A stretch of DNA of 36,541 nt, taken from contig NZ_JADVOP010000041.1 in NCBI RefSeq assembly GCF_016508585.1, positions 1 through 36,541 of the forward strand, given 5' to 3'. Position numbers and translations under genes: made by a program. The DNA comes from Acinetobacter baumannii. Lineage in GTDB: Bacteria > Pseudomonadota > Gammaproteobacteria > Pseudomonadales > Moraxellaceae. Within the stretch, counting starts at the first letter, position 1. Each line of letters begins with the position of its first letter. Positions 25,725 to 33,367 of this stretch are shown here, piece after piece. The notes beneath the pieces are model-generated. The model worked only from the letters and a program-made list of their open reading frames with translations. It was not told where the DNA came from and did no database searches.

Positions 25725-26105
25725 TTATCTCATTGCTTCAGCAACACAGGCATTGATTGTTTTTGTCACTGCGTTGGACACAATTGCTGTACGCGCCTGT
25801 GGATCCAATGCTGCAGTTGCTAAATCTACGGCAGTGACACTTTGTGGAGCTTTCTCGCTGACACATCCACAAATTTGACTTTGAACATTACTCTTTTGTT
25901 CAGCCGTCATCACTTTGGTGGCTACTTTCCATGCAGGTAAGTTTTCTAATTCTGTTGTACATTTTGCATTGATTGCAATTTTCATGGCAACCGCCCCCAA
26001 CTGCTGTGTCGTAGTTCCTGCTACTGTGGAATCCATCGAATCTGTTGTCACACACCCCGTAAGAGCTAAAATAAATGGAACTATAAAGGCAGCCGTTTTT
26101 TTCAC
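25725..26105 (-). CDS. Small lipoprotein with a four-cysteine pattern
   Basis: A 126-residue protein starting at a GTG (26103-26105) with GGA upstream. The signal ends in a lipobox, LTGC (Cys18). The mature part has four further cysteines: Cys49, Cys79, Cys81 (ICGC) and Cys120. The same spacing (30, 2, 39) occurs in the protein at 26967-27317, showing the two are paralogues. Two disulfides are likely in the envelope. Function unknown. It sits upstream of rnhB (11 bp) and divergent from cytochrome b561. Confidence 0.8.
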   Translation of the reverse strand: MKKTAAFIVPFILALTGCVTTDSMDSTVAGTTTQQLGAVAMKIAINAKCTTELENLPAWKVATKVMTAEQKSNVQSQICGCVSEKAPQSVTAVDLATAALDPQARTAIVSNAVTKTINACVAEAMR

Positions 26106-26326
26106 AATTTTTCCAGTTTGTCGAATAAAGATCGTATTTTGCCTAAACTTAGAGTGAGATTAAACTAAAAAATTTTGTAATCTTCAAAACTATAAATAAA
26201 TGGATAAATATTTCTCATTTTTTACTTTAAGCGTTGCAAATTTAAAACAATCCGTTGAATTTTTAGCGCTGATTTTCTTGGATAAACCCCCTATCATAAT
26301 TCTTAAATTAAATTGGAATTTGTATT

Positions 26327-26878
26327 ATGCAACAAAAATCACAATACTATACAAGGACGGCACAGTGGTTACATTGGGTCATGGCAATCATTTTTATTAC
26401 AGCATGGGTGATTGGTTTTTACAGTGGTAATTTTTTAAGTTATGACGTAGATGGTCCATTCAAAGGTGATGTCATCACCTTGCACAAGAATATTGCTTCA
26501 GTCATTATCTTCTTGGTCATTATTCGTATTTTCTGGCGTTATACCCATCCTGCGCCGGAGCTACCAGCAACCATGTCACCATTGATGAAAACCTTAGCCC
26601 ACTTAGGACATCTAGGGCTTTACTTCATGCTTTTAGCCTTGCCAATTACTGGTTGCTTGTTTAGCTGGAGTGCAGGTCATCCTGTTCCTGTATTGTATTT
26701 ATTTGAGATTCCAAGACTGGTGCAGGACAACCCGGATTTAACAGCCATTGTGAAGCCATTACATATTTATATTTCATGGGCAGCCGGTTTATTGTTGGTC
26801 GGACATATTCTTGCAGCGCTAAAACACCATTTCATTGATAAAGATAATGTTCTAAAAAGTATGACTCGTCAGGGTTAA
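26327..26878 (+). CDS. cybB: Cytochrome b561 (diheme membrane protein)
   Basis: A 183-residue protein with four membrane helices and the family's haem-ligand histidines in expected places: His16 (AQWLHWVMA), His53 (ITLHKNIAS), His146 (KPLHIYISWAAG) and His160 (LLVGHILAALKHH). CybB-type proteins pass electrons from ubiquinol in the inner membrane, possibly to superoxide or a periplasmic partner. The ATG at 26327 is a normal start; a longer overlapping reading upstream in another frame has no support. The unit ends at a clear terminator. It is flanked by the two paralogous four-cysteine exported proteins. Confidence 0.93.
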   Translation: MQQKSQYYTRTAQWLHWVMAIIFITAWVIGFYSGNFLSYDVDGPFKGDVITLHKNIASVIIFLVIIRIFWRYTHPAPELPATMSPLMKTLAHLGHLGLYFMLLALPITGCLFSWSAGHPVPVLYLFEIPRLVQDNPDLTAIVKPLHIYISWAAGLLLVGHILAALKHHFIDKDNVLKSMTRQG

Positions 26879-26919
26879 GTATCTTGACAGCATGACTTGA
26901 TCGAAAAAAATTTCCTATT

Positions 26920-26948
26920 AAAAGCATATCCAATTGATATGCTTTTTT
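26920..26948. terminator. Terminator after cybB
   Basis: AAAAGCATATC (26920-26930), loop CAATT, GATATGCTTTT (26936-26946), then T. It also lies close to the 3' end of the converging gene at 26967. Confidence 0.88.
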
Positions 26949-26966
26949 ATCGACAATCTAAACATC

Positions 26967-27317
26967 TCATCCATAATTTAAAGCTTGTTTTGCACAGCCT
27001 TTCAAACTATTCATCACCGCTTTCTGAACCAAGCGATCTTTGGCTTCTTCACTCACGGTTGCCTTAAGCAATTCTGCAGTTGGGATATCATTTAAAGCAT
27101 TGTCACCCACACAAGCACAGATTTTTTCCTGAGCATGATCCCGCTGGGTATTTGACCATAAAAATGCTGAAGCTTGCCAAATTTTCAAGGACTTTAATTC
27201 ACTTCCACATTGTTGTTCAATTAAAGGTTTCAGTATTTTTTGCGTCATCGTTTTATTGGAATCCGCACAAGCAACAGTGATGGGTAAAATCAACATCAAT
27301 GCCGTTAAAAGTTTCAA
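26967..27317 (-). CDS. Small exported protein with a four-cysteine pattern
   Basis: A 116-residue protein starting at a TTG (27315-27317); GAGGAAA just upstream supports this uncommon start. N-terminal signal (MKLLTALMLILPITVACADS); Cys17 could be a lipidation site or simply precede cleavage. The mature part has Cys37, Cys67, Cys69 (ICAC) and Cys108, exactly the spacing of the lipoprotein at 25725-26105, with further matches (ELKSLKIWQ versus ELENLPAWK; the KICACVGDNA region). The two are paralogues around cybB. Function unknown. Confidence 0.78.
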   Translation of the reverse strand: MKLLTALMLILPITVACADSNKTMTQKILKPLIEQQCGSELKSLKIWQASAFLWSNTQRDHAQEKICACVGDNALNDIPTAELLKATVSEEAKDRLVQKAVMNSLKGCAKQALNYG

Positions 27318-27383
27318 ATCATTTTCCTCATGAAAAAACAGTGCTCACACACTGTTTTTAATAGGGATAGGATATACCTTGAC

Positions 27384-28385
27384 TTAGCTTAATGCATCTA
27401 TTTGATGGTTCCACTTCTGTTTTTCTTCAGCAGAAATAAAAGCAGCATCAAATGAGTTTTTTGCCAATTGTTTTAGTTCTTGATTGGATAAATCCAAAGC
27501 TTCTGCAATTGATATGAAATTATCATTCATATAACCACCAAAATACGATGGATCATCTGAATTCACAGTCACATGAACACCCTGTTTTAATAAGCGTTGA
27601 ATATTATGCTGCGCCATGTCGTTGACCACACATAACTTAAGGTTACTGAGCGGACAAACTGTCAAAGGCATTTTTTCAGCAATTAAACGCTGTAAGAGCA
27701 CAGGATCTTCCTCAGAACTCACCCCATGGTCTATACGATTGACCTTGAGTAAGTCTAAAGCTTCCCATACATACGCTGCCGGACCTTCTTCTCCTGCATG
27801 TGCTACAACCAAAAAGCCAGCTTCACGGGCTTTGGCAAAAACACCTTCAAATTTAGCAGGCGGATGCCCAACTTCACTTGAATCCAAACCAACAGCGATA
27901 ATCTGATCTTTATATGGCAGTGCCTGCTGCAAGGTTTCAAATGCTGCATCTTCACTTAAATGACGTAAGAAGCACATAATCAGATGTGAACTAATTCCAA
28001 GCTTGGTTTTTGCATCATCACATGCACGCTGTAGTCCATTGATCACCGTTGCAAATGCGACACCGCGGTCGGTATGTGTCTGTGGATCAAAAAACATTTC
28101 GGTATGCACCACACGATCTTCTGCACACTTTTCAAAATACGCCCACGCCAAATCGTAAAAATCCTGTTCTTTAACCAGTACATTTGCGCCAGCATAATAG
28201 ATATCAAGAAATGATTGTAGGTTATGAAAATTATACGCCTGTTTCACTTCCTCTACTGATTTATAAGGAATATCAATCTGATTACGCTGAGCAATCGCAA
28301 ACATGAGTTCCGGCTCGAACGTGCCTTCAATATGTACATGGAGTTCCGCCTTTGGCAAAGCACGGATGAGTTCTAACCTATTCAC
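27384..28385 (-). CDS. Adenine deaminase of the adenosine deaminase family
   Basis: A 333-residue amidohydrolase from a GTG at 28383-28385 with GAGGA in front. Zinc and catalytic residues: HVH (His16, His18), HAGEE (His196, Glu199), DHG (Asp219, His220) and NSDDPSYFGGY (Asp277, Asp278). DSSEVGHPPAKF (168-179) and DDPSYFGGY mark the branch shown in related bacteria to act on adenine (EC 3.5.4.2) rather than adenosine, converting it to hypoxanthine. It is often annotated add; I favour adenine deaminase. A purine permease gene lies directly upstream on the same strand, though a terminator separates them. Confidence 0.88.
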   Translation of the reverse strand: MNRLELIRALPKAELHVHIEGTFEPELMFAIAQRNQIDIPYKSVEEVKQAYNFHNLQSFLDIYYAGANVLVKEQDFYDLAWAYFEKCAEDRVVHTEMFFDPQTHTDRGVAFATVINGLQRACDDAKTKLGISSHLIMCFLRHLSEDAAFETLQQALPYKDQIIAVGLDSSEVGHPPAKFEGVFAKAREAGFLVVAHAGEEGPAAYVWEALDLLKVNRIDHGVSSEEDPVLLQRLIAEKMPLTVCPLSNLKLCVVNDMAQHNIQRLLKQGVHVTVNSDDPSYFGGYMNDNFISIAEALDLSNQELKQLAKNSFDAAFISAEEKQKWNHQIDALS

Positions 28386-28454
28386 GCTGTATCCTCAAAT
28401 TTCTTAAATTGAATCAAAAATATCCAAATATATTGGACTTAAATCTATATCTTA

Positions 28455-28488
28455 CAATAAAAAAGGGTGCAAACTTGAGTTTACACCC
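28455..28488 (-). terminator. Terminator after the purine permease gene
   Basis: On the minus strand, GGGTGTAAACT (plus 28478-28488) pairs with AGTTTGCACCC (plus 28465-28475), with one G-U, followed by a run of T. The deaminase downstream therefore needs its own promoter or readthrough. Confidence 0.85.
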
Positions 28489-28506
28489 TCTAACCATTTC
28501 TGGATA

Positions 28507-29826
28507 TTAACCACCAAATGCAACGAATTTAATCACCCAAAGTACAGCAATAATCCACACCATATAAGGTACGGTTCTAGCTTTACCTGTAAACAATTTA
28601 ACCAATGCGTAACTGATGAATCCCATTGCAATACCATCTGCAATTGAATAAGCAAATGGCATAAATACGATGGTTAAAAATGCAGGAACAGCTTCTGTAA
28701 TGTCATCCCACTCAATATTGGTAATCCCCTGGATCATCAATACACCGACAAATAACAATGCAGGCGCTGTTGCAAAACCTGGAACAGATTGGGCAAGTGG
28801 TGCCAAGAATAAGCATGCAAGGAACAATAGACCAACAACAACCGCTGTTAAACCTGTACGACCACCAGCGGCAACACCTGCTGACGACTCAATATAAGGC
28901 GTGGTTGAAGAGGTACCTAAAGCTGCACCAGCAACAATAGCCGTTGAGTCTGCAAATAATGCTTTTTTCAAACGTGGCAATTTGCCATCTTTCAATAAAC
29001 CGGCACGATGTGAAACACCAACCAATGTCCCCGTTGAATCGAATAAATCCACCAAGAAAAATACAAAGATGACGCCCACCAAACTTGCTGTAAATAAATT
29101 TTCAAAATTCATTTGCATGAAAGTTGGTGCAATTGAAGGAATTGTACCCACAACACCCTTAAATTCGTTTAAGCCTAGTGCTGTCGCAATTCCCGTTACT
29201 GCTAAAATGCTGATAATAATTGCACCACGAACTTTATAGTGATGCATAATGACCGTCAGGAAAAAACCCAATAAAGTCAATAGAACAGTCGGCTGTTTTA
29301 AATCACCCAACCCCACAAACGTTGCTTGATTTGCAACAATAATGCCTGAGTTTTTCAATGCAACCAGTGCAAGGAATAAACCAATGCCGCCCCCAATTGC
29401 AAATTTCAATGACATTGGAATGGCATTTACAATGGCTTCACGGATTTTAAACATACTGATTGCAATGAATACCAATCCAGAAACAAATACAGCAGCCAAT
29501 GCTGTTTGCCATTCAACCCCCATACCCAAGCAGACTGAATAGGTAAAATATGCATTCAACCCCATACCAGGTGCAAGTGCAATTGGATAGTTTGCCACCA
29601 CCCCCATGACCAAACAACCAATTGCAGCTGCCAAACATGTTGCGACAAATACTGCACCATGATCCATACCTGTTTCAGACAGGATCAATGGGTTAACAAT
29701 GATGATATAACACATCGTTAAAAACGTTGTTAAGCCTGCAAGTATTTCAGTTCTAAACGTTGTTTTGTTTTCGCTTAGTTTAAATAAGCGTTCGAGCAAA
29801 CCCGCTGAAGGATTTGGATTCGTCAT
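28507..29826 (-). CDS. NCS2/AzgA-type adenine/hypoxanthine permease
   Basis: A 439-residue inner-membrane transporter with about 12-14 helices. AzgA-branch features include FRTEILAGLTTFLTMCYI (about 20-37), GMGLNAYFTYSVC (about 88-100), DLFDSTGTLVGVSHRAGLL (about 260-278) and SSTTPYIESSAGVAAGGRTG (about 304-323). E. coli relatives (PurP, YicO, GhxP, GhxQ) are proton symporters for adenine or guanine/hypoxanthine. Its position next to an adenine deaminase argues for adenine or hypoxanthine as substrate. No purine riboswitch is evident in the 140 bp upstream. Confidence 0.92.
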   Translation of the reverse strand: MTNPNPSAGLLERLFKLSENKTTFRTEILAGLTTFLTMCYIIIVNPLILSETGMDHGAVFVATCLAAAIGCLVMGVVANYPIALAPGMGLNAYFTYSVCLGMGVEWQTALAAVFVSGLVFIAISMFKIREAIVNAIPMSLKFAIGGGIGLFLALVALKNSGIIVANQATFVGLGDLKQPTVLLTLLGFFLTVIMHHYKVRGAIIISILAVTGIATALGLNEFKGVVGTIPSIAPTFMQMNFENLFTASLVGVIFVFFLVDLFDSTGTLVGVSHRAGLLKDGKLPRLKKALFADSTAIVAGAALGTSSTTPYIESSAGVAAGGRTGLTAVVVGLLFLACLFLAPLAQSVPGFATAPALLFVGVLMIQGITNIEWDDITEAVPAFLTIVFMPFAYSIADGIAMGFISYALVKLFTGKARTVPYMVWIIAVLWVIKFVAFGG

Positions 29827-29961
29827 TGTTGAGCCCCTGTTATGTTTGAGCTATTCGTTGATAAAATCGAGCTGATTTAGAAAATGATACATGGCATCAA
29901 TTTAGCCGTAGTTAAGCATTCAATAAACATACCAAAATGACATTTCCGATAAAAAAAACTT

Positions 29962-30032
29962 GAATTAAAAAAGCTGCGAATGCGCAGCTTTAGTGTTCTA
30001 GAATGTTTTAAACGGACTTGGTCGGTTACATT
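29962..30032 (-). ncRNA. Candidate small RNA (~70 nt)
   Basis: On the minus strand a promoter-like pair, TTGATA (plus 30065-30070) and TGATAT/TATAAT (plus 30039-30047; spacer 17 to the first), would start transcription near 30032. A strong intrinsic terminator ends it: AAAGCTGCG / CGCAGCTTT (plus 29970-29991) with six T on the minus strand. No reading frame fits. It could instead be the terminator of the small gene at 30141-30332. Size, promoter and terminator fit a small regulatory RNA, but I recognise no known family. Confidence 0.35.
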
Positions 30033-30140
30033 TTGCAAATTATATCATACTGTTTATGTAATTTTATCAAACTGAACATCCTGTCCGTTCATTTCATCGG
30101 AACTGATAATTTTTAAACATCTGTATAACTATCATCAGAA

Positions 30141-30332
30141 CTAAATCGGTGAATGATTACCTTTTAGAACACTCTGATTGTTAGGATTAGCTTCAACATT
30201 TTTAATGGTTAAATTTGCTTCTTTAATAATATTCAACATTTCTTGTTGTTTTTTCTGTTGCGTATCCACATAGGTAAAATAACCAAGAAATATGATGCCA
30301 ACAAAGACTGTCAAAGTTATAAGCTTTACCAT
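30141..30332 (-). CDS. Small single-span membrane protein, hypothetical
   Basis: A 63-residue reading frame: a hydrophobic helix at about 3-22 (ITLTVFVGIIFLGYFTYV) followed by a polar tail rich in Gln, Asn and Lys. The ATG has a poor ribosome site. Nothing similar is recognised. It may be a true small protein or a chance frame. It separates the purine permease region from the CRISPR relic. Confidence 0.45.
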   Translation of the reverse strand: MVKLITLTVFVGIIFLGYFTYVDTQQKKQQEMLNIIKEANLTIKNVEANPNNQSVLKGNHSPI

Positions 30333-30465
30333 TTCAAAATCATGTCAAGTGATAAATTCTGGCGATTATACATATATTTTGTGACTTGAGTAACATTTTT
30401 GTTTAAAAAAATGAATTAAAATGCATTTTTAAATTATTGCACTTGAACGGTGCATCTTATAGGAT

Positions 30466-30673
30466 TTTTCAAGCTGCCCATATGGCTGTGAACAGAAGCA
30501 CAACGAGAAAAAGAACGTTCGTTCTTTTCTAAGCTACCTATGCGGTAGTGAACCAACAGGGCTTTTATCAAAGGGTTTATCCGATTTTCTAAGCTGCCTA
30601 TGTGGCAGTGAACAAATACAAGTTGTAGATTATCCACGTCTTACATTTCTAAGCTGCCTTATATTCAGTAAAT
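30466..30673 (-). CRISPR. Remnant type I-F CRISPR array
   Basis: 28-bp repeats with 32-bp spacers, the exact type I-F geometry. Plus-strand positions: repeat A 30466-30493 (five differences from repeat C, the usual decay of the leader-distal end), repeat B 30526-30553, repeat C 30586-30613, and partial repeat D 30646-30673, in which only the first 14 bp plus a few later bases match. On the minus strand repeat C begins GTTCACTGCC and ends GGCAGCTTAGAAA, with the GGCAG/CTGCC stem typical of I-F. In repeat B both stem arms changed together (TACC/GGTA), which preserves pairing. Spacers: 30494-30525, 30554-30585, 30614-30645. Orientation matches cas1; the leader-proximal side is lost into the cas1 junction. 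No leader, cas2-3, cas8f/5f/7f or cas6f remains, so the array is expected to be non-functional here. Confidence 0.92.
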
Positions 30674-31547
30674 TTTTGAAGAAGCTGTTGTCTAAACTCC
30701 TGCTCTGCCATCCCCTCTTTTGCACAAATAAAAGCCCAAGGTAAAACCACAGCATCTTTAATCAAATCTGCGACATCAAATACCAAAGCGCCACGACGTG
30801 ATTTTCCGTGCATGACTGCAAATGAATGACTGATACCTAAAACCCAAAGTGTGGTTGCACTAAGGCCATATGCTAAATAATTACCATGATTTAAAAAATC
30901 ATTCGCCAAATCACCATGTTCAGGATTTCGCTCAAATTTAAGCTTACAGCGTGTCGCAGCGATTTTATAAAACTGCTTGGTGGTCTGAGCTTCAGCGAGA
31001 AGTAAATCACCAACCTTAGACATATTGGGAATCTTCTTTTCAAAACCACTTAAGCTTGTTGAATATCCTGATCATCTAAATAAAAGCCTTCCGCCTGTAA
31101 ATCCCGATCTTTTGCCCAAATTTTACGAATGTACTCAATCCGTGCAACCTGAAACTGTTTTGCAACCTCTAAGCGTTTCTTCTCATCAAACCAAAAACTC
31201 ATCCAGCCTTGCATATATTCAGTTGGGCGATATTCACTTTGCGGTGTTAACCACTCAACTTCACTGCCTGAAAATAATGGCGTACCACCACCGCCACAAA
31301 AACCAACCAAAACCCCTGCACTACATAGCATTCGCATTGCAGCTTGTGTGATTGATGTACCAGTTCCCAATAATATAACTGTCGTATTGGCAATCGGAAT
31401 ATTCCAATACTGATTTTCATTTTTCGCTTCGGTAAGATATAAAACACGACCATCTTTTTGCATCACACGTGCGTGTTCTAAATAATAAAGAGTTGCGCGT
31501 TTTGAATGTGATATTGCTTTTAAATCAGAGGGATTGAGTTGTTCCAT
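30649..31547 (-). pseudogene. cas1: Broken type I-F cas1 (frameshifted and 3'-truncated)
   Basis: Two reading frames together make a type I-F Cas1 integrase. The N-terminal part (31050-31547, 165 residues) has KRATLYYLEHARVM, ILLGTGTSITQAAMR and EYMQGWMSFWFDE. The C-terminal part (from about 31048 to 30649) has LLLAEAQTTKQFY, HGNYLAYGLSATTLWVLG and ALVFDVADLIKD, so the Glu, His and Asp catalytic residues survive. Adding one T in GCTTAAGT at about 31050-31055 restores the frame (QDIQQA-LSGFEKKIPN-MSKVGDLL), so a single-base loss explains the break. The joined protein would be about 299 residues against roughly 320 for the family; its last 7 codons and stop lie inside CRISPR repeat D. A deletion probably fused cas1 to the array. 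Confidence 0.92.
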
Positions 31548-32217
31548 ATGTTATACTCTTCTTCTCACAAATAAGATTTTACGTTTATCTGCTAACTCAC
31601 TTGATATAAAGTTTTCCAGCAACATTTTTTTAGAAATATTTCAATATGAATCTTTTAGATGAGTTGCTGATCTATTCAACTATAGGCTAGTTTTCAAAAT
31701 TTTTCTTTATTGAATCTCTGTTTTTATAGAAATTATTTTATACTTTTTGATCAAATCCAATAAACGGATTACACCAGTCAATGCTAAACATCGCAAGGCA
31801 ATTGTTTATAATAACTTTAACTTATTCAGAAACTAGCTAAAAATATACTTCCGCAACAAGTCCCATAAACAACAATTAAAAAGATGGATGATTTAAGATC
31901 AAATAAATTTATATCATCAGTTATGTGAGTCACAAACATCGATTTTTTACAGCTATAGAAATTTAAGCTAACTTTAAAAAAGGTATAAACACCTTACAAG
32001 TCTTTGAAATGACATTTCAAAACTTGGATGTATATCCTCATCATCAGGTGTAATATTTCAAATTTGAATGACATTGAGTAATTGCAAAGTTATGATCAAC
32101 TGTAGCCTCAATAGCGTATTTGATTTCGAATTGTTCTTTTACACTGATATTATGTTTAAACACAAATCAGCCAATAAAAAATAGGCAAAAAATTATAAGT
32201 ATTAAAATAAAAACAGG
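31548..32217. other. 670-bp gene-free AT-rich region upstream of cas1
   Basis: No plausible protein, tRNA or repeat array is seen on either strand. The stretch holds several short direct and inverted repeats, such as GAAATGACATTTC near 32006-32018, none distinctive. It should contain the former cas1 promoter. The low coding potential fits an accessory region that has lost genes. Confidence 0.5.
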
Positions 32218-32252
32218 TTAAAAAAGCATTAAAAATGCTTTTTTAACTTTTT
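32218..32252 (-). terminator. Terminator after the cold-shock gene
   Basis: TTAAAAAAGCATT (32218-32230), loop AAA, AATGCTTTTTTAA (32234-32246): a 13-bp perfect stem directly past the csp stop codon, with T-runs available on both strands. Confidence 0.85.
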
Positions 32253-32257
32253 AACGA

Positions 32258-32473
32258 TTATAAAGCTACAATATTAACAGCAGTTGGTCCTTTTTGACCT
32301 TGCGAAATACTGAACTCAACGGCTTGACCTTCTACAAGAGTTTTGAAACCAGAGCTTGTAATTTCACTAAAGTGTGCAAAAACATCAGGGCCTGATTCTG
32401 GTTGAATGAATCCGAATCCTTTAGTCTCATTGAACCACTTCACAGTACCTTTAACAATTTTAGCGTTTGACAT
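32258..32473 (-). CDS. CspA-family cold-shock protein
   Basis: A 71-residue single cold-shock domain: GTVKWFNETKGFGFIQPE (about 9-26) with RNP1 (KGFGFI) and DVFAHFSEI (30-38) with RNP2. Such proteins bind single-stranded RNA and DNA and melt RNA structure, often after a temperature drop or in stationary phase. It stands alone with a long AT-rich upstream region (about 360 bp to the next feature), compatible with the long 5' leader usual for csp genes, though I cannot define that leader. Confidence 0.96.
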   Translation of the reverse strand: MSNAKIVKGTVKWFNETKGFGFIQPESGPDVFAHFSEITSSGFKTLVEGQAVEFSISQGQKGPTAVNIVAL

Positions 32474-32796
32474 AATAAAACCTACTTATTTAAAAAAAAT
32501 TTAAGCCATTTTACAGACTATATGTAACATCGAAATAATAAAGAATGGAGCTTAAAATCTGAAAAAACGAAGAATTATTACTAAAACTGCGGTACTTAGA
32601 GAAAATTTACCAAACATGACTTTTTCTAGTTATGCTCACAATATCTCAAAACAACAAAATGATCAAGTTTCCTTATAATTATATGAGCTCTATCTATAAA
32701 AGATTATATAAATGTTTTTTAATTTATGAATGTTGTGCTGTCTAAAAAACATTAGTTAAATTTAAGTAAAACGAAGAAATAAGATTTAACCAGCAA
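32474..32796. other. Non-coding region upstream of the cold-shock gene
   Basis: About 320 bp, AT-rich, without a credible gene. It probably holds the csp promoter and 5' leader on the minus strand; no cold-box or other named element can be assigned by eye. Confidence 0.4.
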
Positions 32797-32828
32797 AAAA
32801 ATAGCCCCAATAATATGGGGCTATTTTT
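32797..32828. terminator. Terminator after the glycine-zipper gene
   Basis: AAAAATAGCCCCA (32797-32809), loop ATAATA, TGGGGCTATTTTT (32816-32828). On the minus strand it closes the gene at 32837-33367. Confidence 0.92.
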
Positions 32829-32836
32829 ATCATGGA

Positions 32837-33367
32837 TTAGCGCGTTACTCTATCCCATGCATCTTTAACCGCGTGTTTTGCTTCTTCCCATTTTAAACGA
32901 GACTCTCTTTTAGTCTTTTCCCATTGAAGTTTTAAATCCGCTTCAACTTCTTCAAACTTTGTTTCATAAGGATAATTGCTTCTAGAAGTGTACCCTAAAT
33001 GGTATGCGTCACGATAATCACGATCGTAATCCACATCGTCATATAGGGTAATTGTTTCTTTGTAGTATGGGCGAGTATTATAAGTTTCACGCCAATAGAC
33101 ATCTTCGTCTGTTGGATTAACAGCCTCAGAAATGCTTTTCCCTGCTAATCCTCCTACAACCGCACCAACTACACCCCCAACTGCAACACCGACGGGTCCC
33201 CCAACGGCCCCAATTGCTGCTCCACTGGCCGCTCCACCTGCTGCTCCGACACCAGTACCGATGGGATGTGCACCTGGCTCACCAGAAATAGGATCGGCAT
33301 TTAATTGTTTACGTTGCTCTTTATTCATATTTTGAACAACTTCATTATCTATATTAGAATTCGACAT
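32837..33367 (-). CDS. Glycine-zipper protein with charged C-terminal helix
   Basis: A 176-residue protein in three parts: a polar N-terminus (1-34, ending DPISGEPGAHPIGTG); a Gly/Ala/Val-rich glycine-zipper segment (about 35-78, repeated GxxxG such as GAAIGAVGGPVGVAVGG) able to insert in or pack on a membrane; and a Tyr/Asp-rich then Lys/Glu/Trp-rich tail (KWEEAKHAVKDAWDRV at 159-174) predicted as an amphipathic helix. AGAGGA precedes the ATG. No signal peptide. Similar Acinetobacter proteins are annotated as hypothetical or stress-related; I cannot assign a function. Confidence 0.82.
   Translation of the reverse strand: MSNSNIDNEVVQNMNKEQRKQLNADPISGEPGAHPIGTGVGAAGGAASGAAIGAVGGPVGVAVGGVVGAVVGGLAGKSISEAVNPTDEDVYWRETYNTRPYYKETITLYDDVDYDRDYRDAYHLGYTSRSNYPYETKFEEVEADLKLQWEKTKRESRLKWEEAKHAVKDAWDRVTR

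Noticed and set aside
30434..30637. A reading frame across the CRISPR repeats with a recurring SL(E/K)N pattern
   Set aside because: The apparent protein repeat is simply the CRISPR repeat translated; spacers make the rest.
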